From Saccharothrix algeriensis (GTDB lineage Bacteria; Actinomycetota; Actinomycetes; Mycobacteriales; Pseudonocardiaceae): a stretch of 64,000 nt of DNA. The stretch covers positions 1,984,001-2,048,000 of the forward strand of contig NZ_JAFBCL010000001.1 of assembly GCF_016907655.1 (NCBI RefSeq), in the 5' to 3' direction. Shown piece by piece: positions 25,739-33,029 of the stretch. How positions within the stretch are numbered: position 1 is the stretch's first letter; every line of letters starts with the position of its first letter. The notes under the pieces are model-generated. The model saw nothing but the letters and a program-made list of their open reading frames with translations. It was not told where the DNA came from and ran no database searches. A program made the position numbers and the translations under genes.

Positions 25739-26659
25739 ATGGACGCGTCGACCGAGGTGATCGCGCGGATGCCGGCGCCGGCCGTGCGGGAGCGGGAAGC
25801 GGCGGAGGTGTCCGGCTGGGCGATGCTGGCCGTGTCGGTGGGCCTGGTGCTGGTGGGAGCGGCGGTGATCGTCCTCGGGGTGGTGCCGGACCGGGGGCCG
25901 GGCGTCCCGATGATCGTCGGCGGTGCGCTGGTCGCCGCCGCCGGGGCGGTCACCGGCGGCGGGCTGTTCACCGTCGCGCCGGGCGAGGCGAGGGTGCTGC
26001 AGTTCCTCGGCCGGTACACGGGCACGGTGCGCCGGGACGGCCTGCGGTGGGCGAACCCGTTCACCACGAAGGTCAAGGTGTCGACCAGGATCCGCAACCA
26101 CGAGACGGCGACGTTGAAGGTCAACGACGCCGACGGCAACCCGATCGAGATCGCGGCGGTCGTCGTGTGGCAGGTGGACGACACCGCGCGGGCCAAGTTC
26201 GAGGTGGACGACTTCGTGCGGTTCGTCGGCATCCAGACCGAGACGGCCGTGCGGCACATCGCCACCAGCTACCCGTACGACAACCACGACGACAGCGGGC
26301 TGTCGCTGCGGGAGAACGCGGACGAGATCACCGAGACCCTGTCGGTGGAGATCGCGGCGCGCGTGCAGGCGGCGGGCGTGAAGGTGATCGAATCCCGGTT
26401 GACCCACCTCGCCTACGCTCCGGAGATCGCCCAGGCGATGCTCCAGCGGCAGCAGGCGGGCGCGGTGGTCGCGGCGCGGGCGCGCATCGTGGAGGGCGCG
26501 GTGGGGATGGTGGAGCTGGCCCTGGCCAGGCTCGCCGAGCAGGACGTGGTGGAACTGGACGAGGAGCGCAAGGCGGCGATGGTGTCGAACCTGCTGGTGG
26601 TGCTGTGCGGTGAACGGTCTACCCAGCCCGTCGTGAACGCCGGGTCGCTGTACCACTGA
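25739..26659 (+). CDS. SPFH (stomatin/prohibitin/flotillin) domain membrane protein
   Basis: 306 residues. Two adjacent hydrophobic segments (about 27-47 and 57-76) anchor the protein. The SPFH/Band 7 domain follows: [32 protein letters not shown], then [21 protein letters not shown] and the coiled AAR-rich helix near the end (about 235-290). Such proteins form oligomeric cages or membrane microdomains. It is the first gene of a two-gene operon behind a perfect palindrome. Its role in this organism is unknown. Confidence 0.92.
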   Translation: MDASTEVIARMPAPAVREREAAEVSGWAMLAVSVGLVLVGAAVIVLGVVPDRGPGVPMIVGGALVAAAGAVTGGGLFTVAPGEARVLQFLGRYTGTVRRDGLRWANPFTTKVKVSTRIRNHETATLKVNDADGNPIEIAAVVVWQVDDTARAKFEVDDFVRFVGIQTETAVRHIATSYPYDNHDDSGLSLRENADEITETLSVEIAARVQAAGVKVIESRLTHLAYAPEIAQAMLQRQQAGAVVAARARIVEGAVGMVELALARLAEQDVVELDEERKAAMVSNLLVVLCGERSTQPVVNAGSLYH

Positions 26660-26660
26660 G

Positions 26661-26909
26661 GTGGCCGAGCGCAAGGGCGTCCTGCTCCGCCTGGACCCGG
26701 CGGTGCACGACGCCCTGACCAGATGGGCGAACGACGAGCTGCGCAGCACCAACGCGCAGATCGAGTTCCTCCTGCGCCGAGCCCTGGCGGAGTCGGGCAG
26801 GCTGCCCTCCGGCGCGGCCGCCCCGCCCAGGAGGGGCCGTCCCCGCAAGGACGCCCGCCCCCGCGACGACCCGCCGGGCGAGGGGTCCGGGGAGCCGCCG
26901 GGCGAGTAG
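26661..26909 (+). CDS. Ribbon-helix-helix protein
   Basis: 82 residues from a GTG one base after the SPFH stop. The first ~45 residues fit the Arc/CopG RHH fold: [24 protein letters not shown] has the beta-ribbon then helix, and [12 protein letters not shown] is the second helix. The C-terminal tail is Pro/Arg/Asp-rich and probably disordered. Likely DNA-binding regulator of its own operon through the AAAGTGATATCACTTT palindrome upstream. It is sometimes misnamed as a HicB-type antitoxin; no toxin partner is present. Confidence 0.85.
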   Translation: MAERKGVLLRLDPAVHDALTRWANDELRSTNAQIEFLLRRALAESGRLPSGAAAPPRRGRPRKDARPRDDPPGEGSGEPPGE

Positions 26910-26920
26910 CCCGGCCCACC

Positions 26921-26958
26921 ACCGCCCAGCCGTGTCCAGGGGGAGACGGCTGGGCGGT
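26921..26958 (+). terminator. Terminator hairpin after the SPFH operon
   Basis: Perfect 13-bp stem ACCGCCCAGCCGT (26921-26933) with ACGGCTGGGCGGT (26946-26958), 12-base loop. Confidence 0.75.
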
Positions 26959-27039
26959 TCCGCGTCGCGCACCCGGACGCCCCTGCCGGCGCCCGGCCAC
27001 GACTGCCGTCGTGCCGCCTCCGCGCACCCGGACCGCAGT

Positions 27040-27225
27040 CCCGCTCTCACAGCCCCCACCCTCACGGCCGCGATCCCCACGGCCGTGACCCCCACAGCCC
27101 CCGCTCCCACAGCCTCGATCCCAGGGCCTCGATCCCTACGCCCCCGACTCCCACGGTCCCGACTCCACGGCCGCGATCCGGCCCGACCCGATTCGATCCG
27201 GCCCAACCCGATCCGTCCCGGCCGG
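27040..27225. repeat. Degenerate C-rich repeats in a 480-base gap
   Basis: The gap 26910-27390 has no convincing gene. Within it, loosely repeated units of the form CCCACGGCCGCGATCCC (about 18 nt) run to about 27176. They are followed by shorter units around GATCCGGCCCGACCC. One frame would encode an Ala/Pro/Thr-rich repeat, but it has no start signals or homology I recognise. Confidence 0.45.
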
Positions 27226-27390
27226 GGATCGGCGGAGCAGCTCGTCGGGACCCGATCAGCCCTGCCGAACCAGCCCGTCGAACCGGCCTCGACCCGCCAC
27301 GGCGCCGGCGTCCCCCGCGCCACCCGGCGCGGCAGCGGCGCCCAGGTGATCGACTAGCGGGCGCCCGCCCGCGGTGCAACCGTTGGCGGG

Positions 27391-28170
27391 ATGAGCGAGC
27401 TGAGCGCCCCGTACCCCGCCGGCACCCCGGCGTGGGTGGACATGATGACCACCGACCGGGTGGCCACCATGGACTTCTACGGCGGCCTGTTCGGCTGGGA
27501 CTTCGAGATCGGCGGCCCCGAGACCGGCTACTACACGATGGCGCTGGTGCGCGGGAAGCCGGTGGCGGGCTTCGGCGAGATGCCGCCGGACGTGCTGTTC
27601 CCCGTGGTGTGGACGACCTACCTGGCCACCGACGACCTGGACGAGACGCTGCACCTGGTCGACACCGGCGGCGGCAAGGTGCTGGTGCCCGGGTACGACA
27701 CCGGTGGACCCGGCCGGGGCGCGATCGCGGTGGACCCGACCGGCGCGGCGTTCGGCCTGTGGGAGGCGGGGACGCACATCGGCGCGTACGTGGTCAACGA
27801 GCCGGGCTCCGTCGTCTGGAACGAGCTGGCGACCCGCGACCCGGACGGCGCCGCCGAGTTCTACCGGAAGGTCTTCCGGTTCGACCTCGACCCGCTGCCG
27901 GACTTCCCGTACACCCAACTGCAGGTGGAGGGGCGCACGGTCGGCGGGGTCTTCGGCATGGACGGGACCATCCCGGCGGAGATCCCCGCGCACTGGATGA
28001 CCTACTTCGCCGTGTCCGACGTGGAGGAGGCGGTGGACAGGGCCCGCGACCTGGGCGGCATCCCGGTCGGCACGATCGCCGACTCGCGGTTCGGCCGCTT
28101 CACCACCCTGGGCGACCCGATGGGCGCGACGTTCAAGGTCATCCAAGCGCCGCCTTCCACCCCAGGCTGA
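27391..28170 (+). CDS. Two-domain VOC family protein (CFP32-like)
   Basis: 259 residues with two tandem glyoxalase-like domains. The first starts GTPAWVDMMTTDRVATMDFYGGLFGWDFE. The second starts PGSVVWNELATRDPDGAAEFYRKVF. This double architecture, with GYYTMALVRGKPVAG, is that of the actinobacterial VOC proteins that include mycobacterial CFP32 (Rv0577). Substrate unknown. ATG at 27391. Its 3' end overlaps the convergent TSUP gene by 32 bases. Confidence 0.88.
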   Translation: MSELSAPYPAGTPAWVDMMTTDRVATMDFYGGLFGWDFEIGGPETGYYTMALVRGKPVAGFGEMPPDVLFPVVWTTYLATDDLDETLHLVDTGGGKVLVPGYDTGGPGRGAIAVDPTGAAFGLWEAGTHIGAYVVNEPGSVVWNELATRDPDGAAEFYRKVFRFDLDPLPDFPYTQLQVEGRTVGGVFGMDGTIPAEIPAHWMTYFAVSDVEEAVDRARDLGGIPVGTIADSRFGRFTTLGDPMGATFKVIQAPPSTPG

Positions 28171-28942
28171 CCACCAGCGCCACGACGACGGTCAGGAACA
28201 CCCGCCGGACGAACGCCGACCCGCGCCGCACGGCGAGCCGGGCCCCGAACACCGCACCGGCCAGGTTGCACGCCGCGAGCACCAGCCCCAGCCCCCACAG
28301 CACCTTGCCGGCCGGGATGAAGTAGAGCAGCGCGCCGAGGTTCGTGGCCACGTTCACCACCTTCGCCGTCGCCGACGCGCGCAGGAACGCGAACCCGACC
28401 GCACCGACCAGCAGGAACACCAGGAACGCCCCGGTGCCCGGCCCGGCCAGCCCGTCGTAGAAGCCGACCGCGGCCCCACCCGCCGCCATGACGCCGATCT
28501 GCGCGCCCCGCCGGAACCGAGGCAGCTCCGACGTGCCCAACTCGGGCTTGCGCCACGTGTAGAGCCCGACCCCGACCAGGGCGACCAGCACGACCGCGTT
28601 CAGCGCACCGGGTTGCAGCGCCCCGGCGAAGGCCGCACCGCCGACGGCCCCGCCGAACGCGGCGAGCGCCATCGGCAACGCCGACCACCAGTCGATCGTG
28701 GTCTGCCGCGCGTAGGTGGTGACAGCGGAGGCCGTGCCGACCACCGCCGCGACCTTGTTGGTGGCCAACGCGTACAGCGGCTGCCCTCCGGGTCCGACGA
28801 GCAGCAGCGCGGGCAGTTGGATCAGCCCTCCCCCGCCGACCACGGCGTCCACCGCCCCGGCGAGCGCGGCGGCGAGGCAGAGGAACAGCAACCCGGCGAG
28901 GGAAACCTGCCCGAACCCAGGCCAGTCGAGAGCGGTCGTCAC
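28139..28942 (-). CDS. TSUP family transporter (TauE/SafE)
   Basis: 267-residue polytopic membrane protein of the sulfite exporter TauE/SafE family. [22 protein letters not shown] is the first characteristic glycine-rich motif, and [22 protein letters not shown] its repeat in the second half, giving about eight membrane segments. The family moves sulfite, sulfoacetate or other organosulfur anions. It is not next to sulfur genes here, so the substrate is open. GTG start at 28940-28942. Confidence 0.9.
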   Translation of the reverse strand: MTTALDWPGFGQVSLAGLLFLCLAAALAGAVDAVVGGGGLIQLPALLLVGPGGQPLYALATNKVAAVVGTASAVTTYARQTTIDWWSALPMALAAFGGAVGGAAFAGALQPGALNAVVLVALVGVGLYTWRKPELGTSELPRFRRGAQIGVMAAGGAAVGFYDGLAGPGTGAFLVFLLVGAVGFAFLRASATAKVVNVATNLGALLYFIPAGKVLWGLGLVLAACNLAGAVFGARLAVRRGSAFVRRVFLTVVVALVVSLGWKAALG

Positions 28943-29190
28943 TCGATCAGGGTAACCGGACACGCGTACTGCTTTTCCTCCGCCAACGCACCGCGCCCCC
29001 ACCCCGCACCTCCGATCGGCGACCCCGCCCACCTGCCGCCCCCGGGGGCGAGTTCCCGGCCCGGCGAGCAGCCCTGATACCCTCCTCAGTCGTACCCGCG
29101 CGGCATTCCGCAATGGAGGAAGCCCACCTGCGGTGGGGCCGGTCACACAGCGCGGTACAACCCGGAGACCTGAGAAAAGGCGGCTTTCGC

Positions 29191-29451
29191 ATGGCGAACA
29201 TCAAGTCCCAGATGAAGCGGATCAAGACGAACGAGAAGGCGCGCCTGCGCAACAAGGCCGTCAAGTCGTCCCTCAAGACCGCCATCCGCAAGTTCCGCGA
29301 GGCCGCCGAGGCGGGCGACAAGGAAAAGGCCACCGCCCTCGCCCGCGAGGCTTCCCGCAAGCTCGACAAGGCGGTCACCAAGGGCGTCATCCACGCCAAC
29401 CAGGCCGCCAACAAGAAGTCGGCGCTGGCCCGGCGCGCCAACCAGATCTGA
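29191..29451 (+). CDS. rpsT: 30S ribosomal protein S20
   Basis: Primary 16S rRNA-binding protein of the small subunit, 86 residues, Lys/Arg/Ala-rich helical bundle: [20 protein letters not shown] at the start and [17 protein letters not shown] at the end. ATG at 29191 with GAAAAGG upstream. It is divergent from holA across a 270-base gap, as in mycobacteria. Confidence 0.98.
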   Translation: MANIKSQMKRIKTNEKARLRNKAVKSSLKTAIRKFREAAEAGDKEKATALAREASRKLDKAVTKGVIHANQAANKKSALARRANQI

Positions 29452-29475
29452 GCGATCAGAGGCCGGAACCCCCGG

Positions 29476-29508
29476 AACGCCGCCCCCTCCTGCGAGGCGG
29501 GCGGCGTT
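29476..29508 (+). terminator. Terminator hairpin after rpsT
   Basis: AACGCCGCC (29476-29484) pairs with GGCGGCGTT (29500-29508), followed by a short T run (TTT). Confidence 0.75.
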
Positions 29509-29720
29509 TCGCGTTCCACCACCAACCCCGCTCAACCAGCGCCACGAACCAACTCTGCTCACGCCACACGAATCACCCCAGCCCACGCCACCGCACACGA
29601 GCGCGCGTGCACGTGCGCGAACGACGCGGACCACAGCAGCCGTGAGCCAGAACACCGAGCACCAGGCCCACGGCACGCGGTCGGCCGGCAACACGCAGTC
29701 AGCACGCAGTACGCGCTCGG

Positions 29721-30701
29721 TCAACCCCGCCCGTGCGCGGCAACGATCCTGAGCACCGCCCGCTCCAGCGCATAGCCGGCATCGGCCGCGACCCCCTTGA
29801 CGTCGGCGTTCAACCCCGCCACCACCGACATCGCCGCGGCCAGGCCGTCACCCTCCCAGCCACGCGCCTGTCCCTGCGCCTTCTTCACCTTCCAGGGCGG
29901 CATACCGAGTTCGCCGGCCAGCTTGAACGGGTCGCCCCGCCCCACCGCCGACACCCTCGCGATGGTCCGCACCGCGTCGGCCAGCGCGTCCGCGACGAGC
30001 ACGTGGGGCACCCCCAGCTGGATAGCCCAGCGCAGTGCCTCCAACGCCCCGGCGCGGTCGCCCATCACCGCCTTCTCCGCCACCGCGAAGCCGGTCACCT
30101 CAGCCCGCCCCCGGTGGTACCGGTGGACGGCTTCGACATCGACCTTGCCGCCCGTGTCGGCGACCAGCTGGGACGCCGCCGCGGCGAGCTCCCGCAGGTC
30201 CGACCCGACCGACTCGATCAGCGCGCCCACCGCCGCCGGCTCGGCCTTGCCACCCGCCGAGCGGATCTCGTTGCGCACGAACGCCTCGCGGTCCGCCGCC
30301 TTCGTGATCTTCGGGCACTCGGTCACGGCCGCACCGGCCTTGCGCAGCGCCGCGGGCAACTCCTTGGCCACCTTGCTGCGCCCGCCGCCGCTGTGCACGA
30401 CGACGAGCGTCACCCCGTCGGCAGGCGCCTTGGCGTAGGCGACGACGGCCTCGGCGATCTCCTTGCCGGCCTCCTGCGCGGACTCCAGGGAGACCACCCG
30501 ACCCTCGGCGAACAGCGACGGGCTGACCAGTTCAGCCAACTCCGGCGGGGTGAGGTCGGTCACCTTCACCCGGGTGAGGTCGGCCTGCGGGTCGGCCTTC
30601 CGCGCGGCCTCCAGCGCACTGCGCACAGCGCGCTCGACCAGCAACTCTTCTTCTCCGACGACCAGTTGCACGGGCTCTGGCGACACCGCGGACGCGCTCA
30701 C
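29721..30701 (-). CDS. holA: DNA polymerase III subunit delta
   Basis: Clamp-loader delta subunit that opens the sliding clamp, 326 residues. VQLVVGEEELLVERAV begins the family N-terminus. LTRVKVTDLTPPELAELVSPSLFAEGRVV and GGKVDVEAVHRYHRGRAEVTGFAVAEKAVMGD are conserved landmarks. GTG at 30699-30701. In mycobacteria holA sits directly behind comEC. Here a thrC-like gene and a hypothetical gene separate them. Confidence 0.95.
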   Translation of the reverse strand: MSASAVSPEPVQLVVGEEELLVERAVRSALEAARKADPQADLTRVKVTDLTPPELAELVSPSLFAEGRVVSLESAQEAGKEIAEAVVAYAKAPADGVTLVVVHSGGGRSKVAKELPAALRKAGAAVTECPKITKAADREAFVRNEIRSAGGKAEPAAVGALIESVGSDLRELAAAASQLVADTGGKVDVEAVHRYHRGRAEVTGFAVAEKAVMGDRAGALEALRWAIQLGVPHVLVADALADAVRTIARVSAVGRGDPFKLAGELGMPPWKVKKAQGQARGWEGDGLAAAMSVVAGLNADVKGVAADAGYALERAVLRIVAAHGRG

Positions 30702-30801
30702 GACCCCGATCCTCCCACGCCGTCGGCGTCGTCCGGACGGTGGACGCATCTGGCTGAACGCCGGGCTCGTGCCGTAGGTTGAGCACCACAACTGAATACC
30801 G

Positions 30802-30911
30802 CTCATCCAGAGGGGCAGAGGGATCGGCCCGAAGAAGCCCCGGCAACCCGTCGCACAGCGTCCGCTGGCGACCACGGTGCCAATTCCGACCCGCGGCGCG
30901 GGAAAGATGAG
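30802..30911 (+). promoter_or_regulatory. SAM-I (S-box) riboswitch upstream of thrC
   Basis: The S-box core is clear: CTCATCCAGAGGGGCAGAGG, GGATCGGCCCGAAGAAGCCC, CGGCAACC, then GGTGCCAATTCCGACCCGC. P1 forms between CTCATC (30802-30807) and GATGAG (30906-30911). The 3' strand of P1 overlaps the GAGGAG Shine-Dalgarno (30909-30914) of thrC. SAM binding, which stabilises P1, would therefore hide the ribosome site directly. No separate terminator is needed in this model. High SAM should switch the gene off. Confidence 0.92.
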
Positions 30912-30924
30912 GAGATACCTCGCG

Positions 30925-32187
30925 ATGACTGTTGTCAGTGTGCCCCCGGCCACCACCTCCTTCGACCTCGGTCCGGCCCGCGCCCTGTCGTGCCGCGAAT
31001 GCGGTCACGAGACCCCGCTCGCGCCGGAATACGCCTGTCTCGAGTGTTTCGGGCCGCTGGAAGTCGCCTACGACTTCGGCCGCGTCCGCCGCGAGGACAT
31101 CGAAGCGGGCCCCAAGTCGATCTGGCGCTACCGCGGCCTGCTCCCGGTGCCCTCCGACGTCGAGTCGCACCCCAACACCAACCCCGGCAACACCCGCCTC
31201 ATCGAGGCCGACCGCCTGGCCAAGGCGCTGGGTGTGCGCAAGGTCTGGGTCAAGGACGACACCGGCAACCCCACCCACTCGTTCAAGGACCGCGTCGTGG
31301 GCGTCGCCCTCGCCGCCGCCCGCGAGCTGGGCTTCAAGGTCCTCGCCTGCCCCTCCACCGGCAACCTGGCCAACGCCGTCGCGGCGGCGGCGGCCCGTGC
31401 CGGCTGGCAGTCGGTCGTGCTGGTCCCCTCCTCCCTGGAACAGGCCAAGATCCTCATGACCGCCGTCTACGACGGCAACCTGATCACCGTCGACGGCAAC
31501 TACGACGACGTCAACCGCCTCGCCCAGGAGCTGGCCGCCGAGCACGAGGACTGGGCGTTCGTCAACGTCAACGTCCGCCCCTACTACGCCGAGGGCTCCA
31601 AGACCCTGGGCTACGAGGTGGCCGAGCAGCTGGGCTGGCGGCTGCCCGACCAGGTCGTGGTGCCCATCGCGTCCGGCTCGCAGCTGACCAAGGTCGACAA
31701 AGCCTTCCGCGAGTTCGGCCAGCTCGGCCTGGTCGACGCCACCCCGTACAAGGTGTTCGGCGCCCAGGCCACCGGCTGCTCCCCGGTGTCGGCGGCGTTC
31801 AAGGCGGGCAACGACGTCATCTCCCCGGTCCGCCCGGACACGATCGCCCGCTCGCTGGCGATCGGCGCCCCCGCCGACGGCCCGTACGTGCTCGACGCCG
31901 TCCGCCGCACCGGTGGCGCGATCGAGGACGTCACCGACGAGGAAGTCGTCGAGGGCATCCGCCTGCTGGCCCGCACGGAGGGCATCTTCGCCGAGACCGC
32001 CGGCGGCGTCACCGTGGCGACGGCGAAGAAGCTCATCGAGACCGGCCAACTCGACCCCGACGCCGAGACCGTGCTGCTGATCACGGGTGACGGCCTGAAG
32101 ACCCTCGACGCCCTCGGCGACCGCGTCGGCCCCCGCGCCAACGTCCCGCCGTCCGCCGAGGCCGTCCTCAACGCCCTCAAGGACTGA
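30925..32187 (+). CDS. thrC: Threonine synthase-like PLP enzyme
   Basis: Fold-type II PLP enzyme, 420 residues, annotated by family as converting O-phosphohomoserine to threonine. An N-terminal zinc ribbon (C23-x2-C26 ... C38-x2-C41) precedes the catalytic domain. The PLP lysine is in GNPTHSFKDRVVG, and the phosphate-binding loop is CPSTGNLANAVAAAAARAG. ATG 30925 is 10 bases after GAGGAG. The gene is isolated from hom and thrB and is controlled by a SAM riboswitch, unusual for threonine synthesis. Use of the same substrate for homocysteine formation is possible (inference). Confidence 0.9.
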   Translation: MTVVSVPPATTSFDLGPARALSCRECGHETPLAPEYACLECFGPLEVAYDFGRVRREDIEAGPKSIWRYRGLLPVPSDVESHPNTNPGNTRLIEADRLAKALGVRKVWVKDDTGNPTHSFKDRVVGVALAAARELGFKVLACPSTGNLANAVAAAAARAGWQSVVLVPSSLEQAKILMTAVYDGNLITVDGNYDDVNRLAQELAAEHEDWAFVNVNVRPYYAEGSKTLGYEVAEQLGWRLPDQVVVPIASGSQLTKVDKAFREFGQLGLVDATPYKVFGAQATGCSPVSAAFKAGNDVISPVRPDTIARSLAIGAPADGPYVLDAVRRTGGAIEDVTDEEVVEGIRLLARTEGIFAETAGGVTVATAKKLIETGQLDPDAETVLLITGDGLKTLDALGDRVGPRANVPPSAEAVLNALKD

Positions 32188-32212
32188 CCGAACCCGCTAC
32201 GCCCCAACGGTT

Positions 32213-32237
32213 GCCGTCGGCCCAGCGGTCCGACGGC
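32213..32237 (+). terminator. Terminator hairpin after thrC
   Basis: GCCGTCGG (32213-32220) pairs with CCGACGGC (32230-32237), 9-base loop. Confidence 0.6.
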
Positions 32238-32412
32238 CGCCGGCTCGACGGTCCACAGTGACCGTACGAACCAGACCCGAGCGCGCGGCCGACCGGTCAC
32301 CGACCGGCTCGCCCGTCATGGTCACCCGCGGAAGGCCCATGACGCGTGAGCCGGTCACCCGACCCGTCGACGAGCGGAAGACCTCGCGGCGATCCCGACG
32401 CCGGCCCGGGGT

Positions 32413-32865
32413 TCACAAGGCGATGCGGGACGTGCGCAGCCACCCGCTGCGCGGGAACGACGAGAGTTCCGGCAGCACGTACGGCCCCACCTCCTCCGTC
32501 TCGGCCCGCCACGCGGTGAGCTGCTGCGGCCACGGCGACGCCGTCTTGTGGCCGTTGTACCGGTTGGCCCGCCAGTCTTCGGGCGGGATGGTCAGGTCGT
32601 CGTCGAACAAGGCGTCGGCCATCTGCCGATACGCCTCCTCCGGTGATGCCACCTCCCTGGTACTCACGTACTTCGTCACCGTCGCCCGTGCCACGATCCC
32701 CCGCCCGGACTGGATGTCCTGGCAGAGGTAGAAGGTGAACGCAGGCCGCAGTTCGTGCTGCGGCCACGGATGGGCGACATAGCCGGGCTGCCATAGCGCC
32801 CAACCCAGCTCGCGCGGCTCCCACCCGGTGTGCAGTCGGATCCACGTGTCGTCATTGCTGCTCAT
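32413..32865 (-). CDS. Hypothetical protein
   Basis: 150 residues from ATG 32863-32865, with GGGAGAAG upstream. The product is Trp- and Pro-rich: TWIRLHTGWEPRELGWALWQPGY, then AHPWPQHELRPAFTFYLCQDI. There is no signal peptide, membrane helix or metal motif. I do not recognise a family. Normal codon use for the window. It lies between thrC and comEC, and a block of 14-bp tandem repeats begins 48 bases upstream of its start. Confidence 0.72.
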   Translation of the reverse strand: MSSNDDTWIRLHTGWEPRELGWALWQPGYVAHPWPQHELRPAFTFYLCQDIQSGRGIVARATVTKYVSTREVASPEEAYRQMADALFDDDLTIPPEDWRANRYNGHKTASPWPQQLTAWRAETEEVGPYVLPELSSFPRSGWLRTSRIAL

Positions 32866-32913
32866 GGTCTTCTCCCAACGTTGTCTCCAATGGATGTCGC
32901 TCAGCGACTGCTT

Positions 32914-32999
32914 CTCACCAGCTGTCCTCACCGGCTGCGGCCCCTCACCGGCTGTCCCTCACCAGCTGTCCCTCACCAGCTGTCCCTCACCGGCTGCCG
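32914..32999. repeat. Tandem repeats of 14 bp
   Basis: Six copies of CTCACC(A/G)GCTGTCC. The last four are in exact 14-bp register (32944, 32958, 32972, 32986) and the first two are spaced 13 and 17. They fill the gap between comEC and the hypothetical gene. Confidence 0.85.
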
Positions 33000-33029
33000 T
33001 TCTTCGGCACCCGGCTGGCAGCAACCGTT

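Noticed and set aside
26932-27357. 141-codon open frame with Ala/Pro/Thr repeats
   Set aside because: Starts inside a terminator loop, lacks a Shine-Dalgarno, and the repeat DNA alone explains the open frame.
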